This document shows, piece after piece, positions 44,466 through 52,715 of a stretch of 64,000 bases of DNA. The DNA lies in NCBI GenBank assembly GCA_002840275.1, contig PHAB01000001.1, positions 235,368 through 299,367 on the forward strand, written 5' to 3'. A program made the translations under genes and the position numbers. Positions within the stretch are counted from its first letter, which is position 1. Every line of letters begins with the position of its first letter. The notes under the pieces were generated by a model that worked only from the letters and a program-made list of their open reading frames with translations, was not told the origin of the DNA and did not search any database. This stretch comes from Firmicutes bacterium HGW-Firmicutes-14 (lineage in GTDB: Bacteria > Bacillota > Thermincolia > Thermincolales > UBA2595).

Positions 44466-44741
44466 ATGGGAAAAAGAGAAACCTGTCTGTTATGTGGAGT
44501 CCTTACAGACCAATTGTTCTGTTCTAATTGTAGTGATAAAGGCTGGGGTCAGTACCGTGAATTACAGACTTTTCTGCAGGAACACCCCGGGGCAACCATT
44601 ATTGAGGTCTGCCGGGAAACGTCCCTTCCCTTCAGTTTCGTCAAGGGATTGATTGAGGGGGGCTACTTAAATGCCGGGGTTTCGGGTGACTCCACGATCA
44701 CAGAATCCCCAGGTTTTCATTCCGGTTTCAAAAAATATTAA
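44466..44741 (+). CDS. Small zinc-finger protein of unknown function
   Basis: 91 residues with GAGGGGG upstream. A four-Cys site (CLLCGVLTDQLFCSNC) at residues 7-22 should bind zinc. A helical middle (YRELQTFLQEHPGATIIEV) and a short helix-turn-helix-like stretch (CRETSLPFSFVKGLIEGGYL) resemble the MerR-like tail of flagellar-operon YvyF/TIGR03826-type proteins. Single plus-strand gene diverging from glnA1. Confidence 0.75.
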   Translation: MGKRETCLLCGVLTDQLFCSNCSDKGWGQYRELQTFLQEHPGATIIEVCRETSLPFSFVKGLIEGGYLNAGVSGDSTITESPGFHSGFKKY

Positions 44742-44899
44742 AACATTCGCCAAAAATAAAATACTTCGTCGTAAATTAGCGGGCTGCTCCTTCAGGGGCA
44801 GTCTTATTCCATAATTCCATTAATTACATAAAGGTTCTTTCCGGTTTTGGGTTGAAATAGTTATCAGTTTACTGTATTATGTTAACCTGTACCGGGGGG

Positions 44900-45012
44900 G
44901 GCCGCTTAATTCCACAGGAAGCGGGGGAACCAATCATAATATTGGGGTGAAGCCGCCTATGGCGGCAGGGCTACTTCCAGGTCCGAACCCGTCAGCTAAC
45001 CTCGCAAGCGTC
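44900..45012 (+). promoter_or_regulatory. c-di-AMP (ydaO/yuaA) riboswitch
   Basis: The conserved blocks appear in order: CGCTTAATTCC, CAGGAAGCGGGGGAACCAA, TTGGGGTGAAGCC, AGGGCTACTTCCAGG, TCCGAACCCGTCAGCTAACC and TCGCAAGCG. The end AAGCG pairs with CGCTT at the start. It precedes a secreted CAP-domain gene, a common target of this riboswitch class. High c-di-AMP usually turns such genes off. Confidence 0.92.
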
Positions 45013-45037
45013 AAAAAAGAAAAGGAGGAATATGGTT

Positions 45038-45796
45038 ATGAAGATTAGGAAATCAATCTCGCTCTTAGTTTTAACAGTGTTCATCTTAGCATCTGTCGCC
45101 TCTCCTGCTTATGCTATGAGTCCCTCCAATATGCCGGAGGCAAACTTCCAATCCATCTGGAACACAGTCCAGGATATGACTCGTGTGCAAAATGGTACGG
45201 TTCCGGCACCCGCACCCGCTCCGAAAACTGAACCGGCTCCTAAGCCTGAACCGGCTCCAACCCCGGCACCCGCACCTGCCCCCAAACCTGAACCGGCTCC
45301 AACCCCAGCCCCTGCACCTGCCCCAAAACCTGAACCGGCTCCAACCCCAGCCCCTGCACCTGCCCCAAAACCTGAACCGGCTCCAACCCCAGCTCCTGAC
45401 CACACTCCCAGTAAGTTTGAAATGGAAGTGGTTAGACTGGTTAACATTGAAAGGGAGAAAGCCGGTCTCAAACCGCTGGTAGCAGACCCGCTGTTAATGA
45501 AAGGCGCCAGGGCAAAGTCGAAGGATATGGTGGACAACCGGTACTTTAGCCACAATTCACCAACGTACGGTTCACCTTTTAACATGATGAAAACGTTTGG
45601 TATACGCTACCGTAACGCCGGTGAAAACATTGCCTCCGGTCAAAGGACTCCGGATTCTGTCGTAAGGGCCTGGATGAACAGCCCGGGACACAGGGCAAAT
45701 ATCCTAAGCTCTAAATACGGAAAAATAGGCGTGGGGTATGCATATACCACTGCCGGTAATTATCATCACTACTGGACCCAGTGGTTTACCAACTAA
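45038..45796 (+). CDS. Secreted CAP/SCP-domain protein with Pro-Ala-Glu-Lys repeats (CAP1)
   Basis: 252 residues. Signal peptide MKIRKSISLLVLTVFILAS with cleavage after AYA. A short linker leads to three copies of a 14-residue unit (PEPAPTPAPAPAPK; 42-bp DNA repeats at about 45244-45395), which should span the wall. The C-terminal CAP domain of about 130 residues has VRLVNIEREKAGLKPLV, ARAKSKDMVDNRYFSHNSPT, NAGENIASG and MNSPGHRANILSSKYGKIGV. The family is common on spores and vegetative walls; its activity is unclear. AAAGGAGG precedes the start. Confidence 0.92.
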   Translation: MKIRKSISLLVLTVFILASVASPAYAMSPSNMPEANFQSIWNTVQDMTRVQNGTVPAPAPAPKTEPAPKPEPAPTPAPAPAPKPEPAPTPAPAPAPKPEPAPTPAPAPAPKPEPAPTPAPDHTPSKFEMEVVRLVNIEREKAGLKPLVADPLLMKGARAKSKDMVDNRYFSHNSPTYGSPFNMMKTFGIRYRNAGENIASGQRTPDSVVRAWMNSPGHRANILSSKYGKIGVGYAYTTAGNYHHYWTQWFTN

Positions 45797-45846
45797 TATG
45801 ATTCACAAACTCAGATAACTCACCGGTTAACCATCAACGAACGGCG

Positions 45847-45882
45847 GCAGCCCCAATTCTGAAAAACATGGGGCTGCCTTTT
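45847..45882 (+). terminator. Terminator of CAP1
   Basis: GGCAGCCCCA and TGGGGCTGCC form a 10-bp stem followed by TTTTGTT. Confidence 0.9.
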
Positions 45883-46057
45883 GTTACCATAATTTACATG
45901 AAGGTATATGGGAAATTTGGTTGAAACCATAAAAAACAGCTAAATCATGGTCAAATTGCACACCTGTATAGAAGGGAGGTGAAGTTTTCCTGGCTAACGG
46001 GGACCTAAAAATAAAAAACAGTTACCGCAAAATATCCAATCAGAAAGGAGAAATACG

Positions 46058-46786
46058 ATGAGATTCAAAAGAATCCTTTGTTTCCTTACTCTAACAGTAT
46101 TCCTGTTCGCAACCATTGCTTCCCCGGCTCATGCCGCCCTATACAACAGTTTTAATCTGAACACTAATCCCAGTTTTAATTCAATTTGGAACCTGGTACA
46201 GATCATAATGGCCAACAATACACAGCCACAGCCACCTGCCCCCAGTCCTGCCCCGGCGCCTTCACCGGCCCCCGATCCCGCTCCGGAACCTGCGCCAAAA
46301 CCTGAACCGGCGCCTCAGCCGTCTCCAACACCGGCGCCAAATCCGGCTCCCGCGCCGGCACCGGCTCCGGGACCTTCACCGGCACCCGAATTCAAGTTTA
46401 CTGCATATGAACTTAGGGTATTGGAACTGGTTAATATAGAACGGCAAAAAGCCGGAATTCATTCTCTAAAACTCGATGCAGCCCTTACCAAGGGTGCAAG
46501 GGCAAAATCACAAGACATGGTGGATAACCGTTACTTCAGCCATACTTCACCTACCTATGGCTCACCATTCCAGATGATGAAGACCTTCGGAATCAGCTAT
46601 CGCTATGCCGGGGAAAACATCGCTTCAGGATATAAGTCCCCTGAATCAGTGGTTCGCGGCTGGATGAACAGCTCAGGACACAGGGCAAACATTCTGAGCA
46701 GTAAATTCAGCAAACTGGGAGTGGGCTATGCATATACCAGTGCCGGTAATTATCACCATTATTGGACCCAGTGGTTCACCAACTAA
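46058..46786 (+). CDS. Secreted CAP/SCP-domain protein with Pro-rich linker (CAP2)
   Basis: 242 residues, paralogue of CAP1. Signal peptide MRFKRILCFLTLTVFLFATI with cleavage after AHA. An irregular PAP/PEP linker of about 55 residues replaces the exact repeats of CAP1. The CAP domain keeps LVNIERQKAG, ARAKSQDMVDNRYFSHTSPT, YAGENIASGYKSPES and SGHRANILSSKFSKLGVGYA. AGAAAGGAG precedes the start. No c-di-AMP riboswitch was found in its 260-bp upstream region, so the two paralogues are regulated differently. Confidence 0.9.
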   Translation: MRFKRILCFLTLTVFLFATIASPAHAALYNSFNLNTNPSFNSIWNLVQIIMANNTQPQPPAPSPAPAPSPAPDPAPEPAPKPEPAPQPSPTPAPNPAPAPAPAPGPSPAPEFKFTAYELRVLELVNIERQKAGIHSLKLDAALTKGARAKSQDMVDNRYFSHTSPTYGSPFQMMKTFGISYRYAGENIASGYKSPESVVRGWMNSSGHRANILSSKFSKLGVGYAYTSAGNYHHYWTQWFTN

Positions 46787-46794
46787 ATGTCAGA

Positions 46795-46836
46795 CCGCGA
46801 AACGGGGATATTTGTTCCCTGTTTCGTCTCTTTTTC
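46795..46836 (+). terminator. Terminator of CAP2
   Basis: GCGAAACGGGG and the facing CCCTGTTTCGT form an imperfect stem, followed by CTCTTTTT. Confidence 0.8.
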
Positions 46837-46844
46837 CGGAAGGT

Positions 46845-46958
46845 CTATCCCATGGTGATGGCATTTCCACGGCACACCCTCTCACATTTGCCGCATCCAA
46901 GACATCTTTTTTCATCAATTTGAACAGGGCATCATATTTGGCCACCGCCATTTGACAT
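46845..46958 (-). pseudogene. Tiny ferredoxin-like frame with an in-frame TGA
   Basis: From ATG46958 (GAAGGGAG upstream) the minus strand reads MSNGGGQI, then TGA, then CPVQIDEKRCLGCGKC and ERVCRGNAITMG-stop. The part after TGA is a clear single [4Fe-4S] motif CxxCxxCxxxC. The stop at codon 9 interrupts an otherwise coherent 37-residue protein that has its own ribosome binding site and an upstream CsoR-like operator. A disabled gene is the simplest reading. Selenocysteine is possible but no SECIS hairpin was seen. Confidence 0.6.
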
Positions 46959-46969
46959 TACTCCCTTCA

Positions 46970-46992
46970 ATATACCCCCTTGGGGTATATAT
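46970..46992. promoter_or_regulatory. CsoR-type operator
   Basis: TATACCCC and GGGGTATA face each other around CTT, the design of operators bound by copper or persulfide sensors of the CsoR family. It lies just upstream of the ferredoxin-like frame on the minus strand. No csoR gene is in the window. Confidence 0.65.
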
Positions 46993-47048
46993 TTATTGTA
47001 GCCCCCTCTCTTGCGGCTGTTAATATTTCACCTGCTCATGAATTAGTA

Positions 47049-47099
47049 TTGACGCACAGAGGAATTAAAGTTACAATTGTCCTATACCCCTACCCCCTA
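47049..47099 (+). promoter_or_regulatory. Promoter of the DUF6951-like gene with a CCCC-rich site near +1
   Basis: TTGACG (47049-47054), a 17-bp spacer and TACAAT (47072-47077). Immediately downstream lies TATACCCCTACCCCCTATT, which shares the ATACCCC half-site of the CsoR-type operator 100 bp away. Confidence 0.75.
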
Positions 47100-47132
47100 T
47101 TTTAAACAGCATCTAAAAAGGAGGAATATCCC

Positions 47133-47444
47133 TTGGCCGAAGTAGAAATCAACTCAGGAATCTGTGGTTTTAAAACAAAGGTGAAAACAACCAGCCTGTC
47201 CAAATACCAGTGCAGCCTGCAGATTGAGAGTGAATGTAAACATGTCAGAAAGCTGGCTGAGCAGCTCAATGAAGTGGATGCCATGGCTGAACTCTTCAAA
47301 AAAGGTCAATCCCAGGTTAAGAGTGCTGCTGATAACACAATTCCACATATCACCTGCCCAGTCCCAACAGGAATACTTAAATCATTGGAAGTTGCCACAG
47401 GATTGGCATTGCCCAAAGATGCATCTATTAAGTTTTTGGAATAG
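47133..47444 (+). CDS. DUF6951-like Cys-containing small protein
   Basis: 103 residues from TTG47133, with AAGGAGG 9 bp upstream. It starts AEVEINSGICGFKTKVKTTS and has single Cys at CGF, a Cys in ESECKHVRKL and TCPVPTGILKSLEVATGLAL near the end. The pattern fits a small family of anaerobe proteins with conserved Cys (DUF6951, from memory). Its function is unknown. The CsoR-type half-sites at its promoter suggest response to metal or reactive sulfur. Confidence 0.65.
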   Translation: MAEVEINSGICGFKTKVKTTSLSKYQCSLQIESECKHVRKLAEQLNEVDAMAELFKKGQSQVKSAADNTIPHITCPVPTGILKSLEVATGLALPKDASIKFLE

Positions 47445-47493
47445 AGAAATAAAACGGCTGTATCCAGGCCTGTTGGCAAATCAACGTGGTGAT

Positions 47494-47666
47494 AAAAGGA
47501 GATGGGCATGTTCCACAAGGGCGAGTCTGTCATCCGTCCGGCCTGCCATGGCAACTCTTGGCGCTTTAGCGCCTAGAGCTGGCGGTACCCTTGGGGTAAA
47601 CCCGCGAAGCGGGAGCAGCTGCCGGCGGAGACGTTGCCGCCCGTTGGAACGTGCCCATCTCCTTTT
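47494..47666. repeat. Long hairpin element E2
   Basis: The arm AAAAGGAGATGGGCATGTTC (from 47494) pairs with the arm ending GTGCCCATCTCCTTTT (to 47666), about 22 bp with few mismatches. The left core GTTCCACAAGGGCGAGTCTG and right core starting GAGACGTTGCCGCCCG match those of E1. The middle is larger than in E1 and holds extra small hairpins (GGCGCTTTAGCGCC; CCCGCGAAGCGGG). It ends 8 bp before the stop of the YkvA-like gene, whose terminator it may also be. Confidence 0.85.
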
Positions 47667-47674
47667 TAGAATTA

Positions 47675-48118
47675 TTAAGAAAATACTCTTTTGGCCAGTT
47701 TTCCCAGAACACTGATTCCGGCCCGGCCGGCAATAAAAGCGCTTCTGGCCGAATATTTAAAAGTACTGCCCAGCAGTAAAGCTGCAACCCTTTTGGCAGC
47801 GGCCAGGTCCCTGTCCAAATCTTCAATATCGATCCCGTATTTATCCCGGTATTGGCCCAGGATTTCGGGAGGCAAGCCCCCCATAACCCACCTCAGGCTG
47901 CCAAGGGCCATTATTATATCATCCAACTGACCTGCCACCGGAATAAAGCCTGGTACCAGGTCCACCGGTGAAACGGCATAGAGTATTCCGGCACCCAGGA
48001 TAGCCCGGCTGCCTTTACCCACGCACGGTTCCCTGTATACCGCCCAAGCCAGTTTGACATAGCCGGGCATTCGCTTAATTATCGGTACCAGTTCATTTTT
48101 CATTTCTGATATGCTCAA
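47675..48118 (-). CDS. YkvA/DUF1232-family protein
   Basis: 147 residues. The DUF1232 motif is LYAVSPVDLVPGFIPVAGQLDDIIMAL, about residues 46-72, one or two short membrane-associated helices. A charged helical C-terminus (KYGIDIEDLDRDLAAAKRV) follows. The family is widespread and uncharacterised. Minus strand, with the E2 hairpin directly behind it. Confidence 0.85.
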   Translation of the reverse strand: MSISEMKNELVPIIKRMPGYVKLAWAVYREPCVGKGSRAILGAGILYAVSPVDLVPGFIPVAGQLDDIIMALGSLRWVMGGLPPEILGQYRDKYGIDIEDLDRDLAAAKRVAALLLGSTFKYSARSAFIAGRAGISVLGKLAKRVFS

Positions 48119-48221
48119 ATAATCATCCCCAAATGTTTATTTGTATATATCATATCGCTTTTGGGGAACAAAAAAAACACCGGACTTTTCTGGTAACAGA
48201 AATACCGGTCTTTGGAACAGG

Positions 48222-48887
48222 TCAGCTCATTCCCGTAGCCATCATCAGGAGAGCAAATATTTTTGGTGTAAAATAAACCTCCATGAAGGCACATAAAGCG
48301 GTAAAAAGGCATAATAGTATTAATACATTCCCACTCACAAGTTTTCCCGAAGACGAGGAAAAGAGTATCTTTCTGGTAACTTCCATACCAATTGCCCCAG
48401 CAATGCTAAAAGCCAGCAATTCCGGCAGCCCGTGGGGAAGTACTATCCCTGCCAGGGTAATAATCACGTTTTTATTGATATATCCCGACAACCCGGATGA
48501 TATTACCGCAATATTCACAGCCTGGCGAACCAGGAAAAGACCGGGGAAGAGATACAAAACCAGTTTCTCAAATGCAGTTATCTCCGTATGTTTATTGGAC
48601 CATTTCTGCCAAAGCCTGCGCATACCAACGAAAAGCGGGGTAAAATATACCAGAATCAGGACAGCAAAATAGTTGTTAAAAAATATCTCGAAAAACTCCC
48701 TGAATAAATACGTGTCATAGTATTCCAAAAACTGTTTGAGGTTGTGGACGGTAATTGAAATTCCGGAAGGCGCCCCCGAAAAGGATGCGATAAGGGAAAG
48801 AGCTATGATGAAGGAAAAAACGGGCAGACCGAAACACCAGAGGAAGAACGTAAAATTAATATCCGATAGTTTTCTGGTTTGTTCCAT
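48222..48887 (-). CDS. SpoIIM-like (DUF95) membrane protein
   Basis: 221 residues with about five membrane helices. FFEIFFNNYFAVLILVYFTP and LPHGLPELLAFSIAGAIGM are the typical SpoIIM/DUF95 helices, and the second carries the conserved His-Gly-x-x-Glu. SpoIIM acts with SpoIIP and SpoIID in engulfment, but stand-alone DUF95 proteins are also found outside sporulation. Single minus-strand gene. Confidence 0.75.
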   Translation of the reverse strand: MEQTRKLSDINFTFFLWCFGLPVFSFIIALSLIASFSGAPSGISITVHNLKQFLEYYDTYLFREFFEIFFNNYFAVLILVYFTPLFVGMRRLWQKWSNKHTEITAFEKLVLYLFPGLFLVRQAVNIAVISSGLSGYINKNVIITLAGIVLPHGLPELLAFSIAGAIGMEVTRKILFSSSSGKLVSGNVLILLCLFTALCAFMEVYFTPKIFALLMMATGMS

Positions 48888-48986
48888 AATCGCACCTACA
48901 TACGTAATATTTCATAATATACTAAATTTTTAAAAAAATTGATATAAGATTATTTTAACAAAAAATCCCCGCTAAGTCACTAAAAA

Positions 48987-49022
48987 AATGTCGCTAATTC
49001 AAGAGAATTTAGCGACATTTTT
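48987..49022. terminator. Bidirectional terminator
   Basis: AAAAATGTCGCTAAATTC-type arms (AAATGTCGCTAA and TTAGCGACATTT) form a 12-bp stem flanked by A and T runs on both sides. It closes the zinc-ribbon gene on the minus strand. Confidence 0.85.
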
Positions 49023-49046
49023 CGACGGGGTGCGCAGCAAACCATC

Positions 49047-49445
49047 TTACACCTGGGTGCCGCATCCGGGGCAAAACTTAGCTCCCGAAGTCAGGGCCTG
49101 GCCGCACTGCTTACATGCAGCCACAGCCTCCTGGACAGTATCTTTGCCTTCAGCAGTCTCCTCATTCATTTTTTTATCAAGTGATGAAATTTGTGCCTCT
49201 AATTCTTTGATTTCTTCACATAACGCCGTCACTTTGTCAGTGTCAGGCTCCTGGCCCGAAAGATATGCCAGATATACTAATCCGCCCAGATCCGTCTTTT
49301 TTTCCTTTACCTTTGATTCCAACTGCATTTTCTCCACTTTGAGCTTACCTGCAGACACCAGTTCTGCCGATTTCGCACCAAGCGTGTCGGCAGTGCTTTT
49401 TGCCGTTTCCTGGAGCTTCTTAAAAAAACTACCCACGGTAAACAA
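49047..49445 (-). CDS. Coiled-coil protein with C-terminal zinc ribbon
   Basis: 132 residues. Residues 1-100 are almost wholly helical and charged (KLKVEKMQLESKVKEKKTDL; CEEIKELEAQISSLDKKMNE), indicating a coiled coil. The end has a zinc ribbon ACKQCGQALTSGAKFCPGCG with two CxxC pairs. It is a common architecture of clostridial hypothetical proteins. No function assigned. Confidence 0.8.
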   Translation of the reverse strand: MFTVGSFFKKLQETAKSTADTLGAKSAELVSAGKLKVEKMQLESKVKEKKTDLGGLVYLAYLSGQEPDTDKVTALCEEIKELEAQISSLDKKMNEETAEGKDTVQEAVAACKQCGQALTSGAKFCPGCGTQV

Positions 49446-49538
49446 CCTCCTTTGTTAATTCTTCCTGTTCTTATTCTATAAGTTATATACCCCTATTACA
49501 AGAGGATTAACAGGTTATTGAAAATTATCATTGTCCAT

Positions 49539-52500
49539 TCAAACCCCCACTGCCCGGTCCTGCTCTTTTCTGGCCTTTCTCTTCCTCATTATCCAGTGTT
49601 TCAGGTCATCCAAAAGGGTATATGCCACAGGAATCAGGATAGGTGTCAGAATTGTTGAGGTAAACAATCCGCCCACCAGCACTATACCCATACTTTTTCT
49701 GAATTCAGCACCGTCGGCCAGGGCCAGGGCTGTAGGAAGCATGCCAAATATCATGGTGGTTGAAGTCATGAAGATCGGCCGCAATCTCTTGGTACCGGCC
49801 TCCAGCAAAGCCTCCTTCAGGTTCATACCCCTCTTCATCAGGGTATTGGTATAGTCAATCAGAAGAGTACCGTTTTTTGCCGCCAGGCCGTCAAGCATGA
49901 TAATCCCGATTATAGACATTATATTTAGTGTGTTTCCGGTCAGGAATAAGGCCAGCATGGCACCTATAATTCCCACCGGGAGGGAGAGCATCCTGATAAA
50001 CGGGGTGAGGAATGACTCATACAGGATTACCAGGATCATGTAGACCAAAATCAGCGAGAGGACCAGGGCCTGGCCCAGGTCTGTATTTGATTCATCCATC
50101 TGTTTGATCTCCCCGTCATAACCTATGTCATAGCCGGGAGGAATGTCCAGTTTGGCAAATTCCGCGTCAAACTTGGCCCGTATGGCAGAAAGGGATTCAT
50201 CTTTATAATTGCCTATAACCGTTATCATCCGCTCCCTGTCCTTGTGCCTTAACTCAGAAGGTCCCTTGGCGGGAACTATATCAGCCAGCTGTTTTATCAA
50301 AAAGGCCTGACCGTAGCGGTTAGAAACAGTAACATTGGCAATATCATCAATTCTTTTCCTGTCTGCATCACTCAACTGGACCCAAATATCGATATCCTTA
50401 TTGTTTATTTTTATCTTGGAAGCCTCGTTTCCGGCAACAGCAGACCTTAAAGCCTGGGCAATTTCACCTGCAGTAAGCCCGGCACCGGCTGCTTTGTCCC
50501 TGTTGATAACCACCTGGTATTCCGGTTTAGCGTCTTCCTTCCATGACATATCGACATCTGTTGTCCCAGGGGTATTTTTGACTATTTCCTTGACCTGTTT
50601 GGCCAGACCGGCCAGTACCTGCATATCAGCTCCGCGGACTTCTACCATAATGGGGGCTTCCATGTAATTCAGGCCGGGAACGGGCGCCTCAAGGACCTTC
50701 AGTTTGGCCCCAGGGTAATCATTACCCCAGCCCCGTGTGATATCAGCTACTTCCCAGACAGTCCTGTCCCTGTCCCCCTTTGATTTAAGGACCACTTTCA
50801 GGCTTCCCAGGTGGGAGGTGTTTACATTGACCAATCCCCCCGAATTGCTCCCTACTGTGGCAACCACACTCTCCACTTCCGGTATCTTCAGAAGCCTGTT
50901 TTCGATATCTGAAACAATACCGTCAGTGACATTAAGCGCTGTCCCCGGAGGCATTACCACCTCAATACTGAATTTTCCCTGGTCAGATTTGGACATAAAT
51001 TCAAACCCTATTGCCGGAATAAGGGACAGGGCTGCAGTTATGCCGGCCAGGATGATGGCCAGAACCTTTATCCTGTGTCCAAATGACCAGACCAATACCC
51101 TCCTGTAAAATCCGACGATAAGGTTCCCCAGGCTGCCCGTTTTCCGGCCGACCCATTCCCAGTAAAGGTGTTTTTTGCCGGCCGCCTTCTCTTCTTCAGG
51201 AACATATTTATAAAACCTGGCAGCCATCATGGGGGTCAGGGTAAAGGAGACAAAAAGGGAAAACAGGGTTGCTGCCACCACTGTAAGACCGAACTCCCGG
51301 AACATCTGGCCCACCATACCCTGCATGAAGGCTATCGGGCCAAAAACCACCACATCAGACAGGGTAATGGCCACAGCAGCCATACCTATTTCCTGGCGGC
51401 CGTCGATGGCCGCCTGAATAGGATTTTTGCCCATCGTCAAATGCCTGTGGATGTTTTCCAGGACCACTATAGAGTCATCAACCAGGATACCGACACAGAG
51501 GGAGAGTCCCATCAGTGACAGCAGGTTAAAGGTATATCCAAAGAAATACATCATCATAAAGGTGGCAATTATTGAAGTGGGGATAGCCAGCATGACTATT
51601 ACCAGGGACCGCCATTCTCTGAGGAAGAACAGAAGTACAATACCAGTCATTATGACACCCTCAACAAGGGTTCTCTGGGTATCGGTCAGGGAATTTTTGA
51701 TAAATATCGAAGCATCGTCAGCCACAATTATTTTCACATCACCGGGAAGGCTTTTCTTCAGCTCATCCAGTTCTCTGCGCAAGCCTTCGGCAGTATTCAC
51801 GATACTGGCATCACTCTGCTTTTGTATAAGCATGCCTACCGCCTGCTGTTTATTCAGGCGGCTGAATTGGTCTGCCTCGGCAAACCCTAATTCAACCGTG
51901 GCTATTTCCCTGAGAGGGACCGTAGTACCTGCCGGGAGAGGGACAGGCATTTTCTCAATATCGTCCAGGGTCCTGAATTTCCCAACCAGCCTGACATCAT
52001 ACTGCATTCTGTCACTCTTGATGTTTCCGCTGGGGACATTCATGTTTTCCGCCTTAAGTATCTGAATAACCTGGTTCACCGAAAGTCCGTAAGCTTCCAT
52101 TCTGGCCCTGTTTATTTCTATCCGGACCTGCTGCTCCTGTCCCCCCAGGATATCAATTACAGCCACACCCGGTACAGTCTCAAGCCGTGATTTGATATTA
52201 TTCCTGGCAATGTCATAAATATCATTGACCGGCCGTTGTCCTGAGACAGCAAGGGTCATAACCGGGTCAGCATTCATGTCCACTTTCTGCACAATGGGTT
52301 TTTCCACATCGTCGGGCAGTTTCATCATTGCCCTGTCCACGGCCTTCTGGGTATCCATGGCCGCTACATCGACATCTGTCCCCATACTGAATTCCAGGGC
52401 GGTATAAGCCATCCCCTCATAAATCCATGTTCTGGTCCCCTTAAGCCCGCTGAGAGATGATACGGCTTCCTCCAGTTCGTCCACAACCTGGTTTTCCACC

Positions 52501-52673
52501 TCTTCGGGTCCGGCGCCCGGATAAACAGATATAATAGTAACAAAGGGGATGTCTGACTTGGGAAACAGGTCAGACCCGATCTTGGAATAACTGAATAAAC
52601 CGAGGACAATAAAAAACATAATAACCATAGACATAGCTGCCGGACGCTTTATCGCGGTTTCTGTTACTTTCAT
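49539..52673 (-). CDS. RND-family efflux permease (AcrB/MexF/HAE1 type)
   Basis: 1044 residues, full length, with twelve predicted membrane helices and two large outer loops. The N-terminal TAIKRPAAMSMVIMFFIVLG, SIVVLENIHRHLTMGKNPIQ with the proton-relay region (GILVDDSIVVLEN), and the FxGYTFNLLSLMGL helix are typical of the hydrophobe/amphiphile efflux group. No membrane-fusion protein or outer-membrane channel is encoded next to it. Transcribed behind a TetR gene whose promoter has a perfect palindrome. Confidence 0.92.
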   Translation of the reverse strand: MKVTETAIKRPAAMSMVIMFFIVLGLFSYSKIGSDLFPKSDIPFVTIISVYPGAGPEEVENQVVDELEEAVSSLSGLKGTRTWIYEGMAYTALEFSMGTDVDVAAMDTQKAVDRAMMKLPDDVEKPIVQKVDMNADPVMTLAVSGQRPVNDIYDIARNNIKSRLETVPGVAVIDILGGQEQQVRIEINRARMEAYGLSVNQVIQILKAENMNVPSGNIKSDRMQYDVRLVGKFRTLDDIEKMPVPLPAGTTVPLREIATVELGFAEADQFSRLNKQQAVGMLIQKQSDASIVNTAEGLRRELDELKKSLPGDVKIIVADDASIFIKNSLTDTQRTLVEGVIMTGIVLLFFLREWRSLVIVMLAIPTSIIATFMMMYFFGYTFNLLSLMGLSLCVGILVDDSIVVLENIHRHLTMGKNPIQAAIDGRQEIGMAAVAITLSDVVVFGPIAFMQGMVGQMFREFGLTVVAATLFSLFVSFTLTPMMAARFYKYVPEEEKAAGKKHLYWEWVGRKTGSLGNLIVGFYRRVLVWSFGHRIKVLAIILAGITAALSLIPAIGFEFMSKSDQGKFSIEVVMPPGTALNVTDGIVSDIENRLLKIPEVESVVATVGSNSGGLVNVNTSHLGSLKVVLKSKGDRDRTVWEVADITRGWGNDYPGAKLKVLEAPVPGLNYMEAPIMVEVRGADMQVLAGLAKQVKEIVKNTPGTTDVDMSWKEDAKPEYQVVINRDKAAGAGLTAGEIAQALRSAVAGNEASKIKINNKDIDIWVQLSDADRKRIDDIANVTVSNRYGQAFLIKQLADIVPAKGPSELRHKDRERMITVIGNYKDESLSAIRAKFDAEFAKLDIPPGYDIGYDGEIKQMDESNTDLGQALVLSLILVYMILVILYESFLTPFIRMLSLPVGIIGAMLALFLTGNTLNIMSIIGIIMLDGLAAKNGTLLIDYTNTLMKRGMNLKEALLEAGTKRLRPIFMTSTTMIFGMLPTALALADGAEFRKSMGIVLVGGLFTSTILTPILIPVAYTLLDDLKHWIMRKRKARKEQDRAVGV

Positions 52674-52715
52674 TACCGAACCTCTCCCCTAATCCGTTCT
52701 TTACACATATTTAGG

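Noticed and set aside
45244..45395. CRISPR-like direct repeats
   Set aside because: The 42-bp repeats are in frame, contiguous without spacers, and encode the PEPAPTPAPAPAPK linker of CAP1.
45883..46057. A second c-di-AMP riboswitch before CAP2
   Set aside because: GGCTAACGGGG is the only resemblance. The GGGGAACC and CCGTCAGCTAACC blocks are missing.
46845..46958. Selenoprotein reading of the in-frame TGA
   Set aside because: No hairpin with a SECIS-like loop is visible in the 40 bases after the TGA, and the frame is very short. Kept as a pseudogene with a note.
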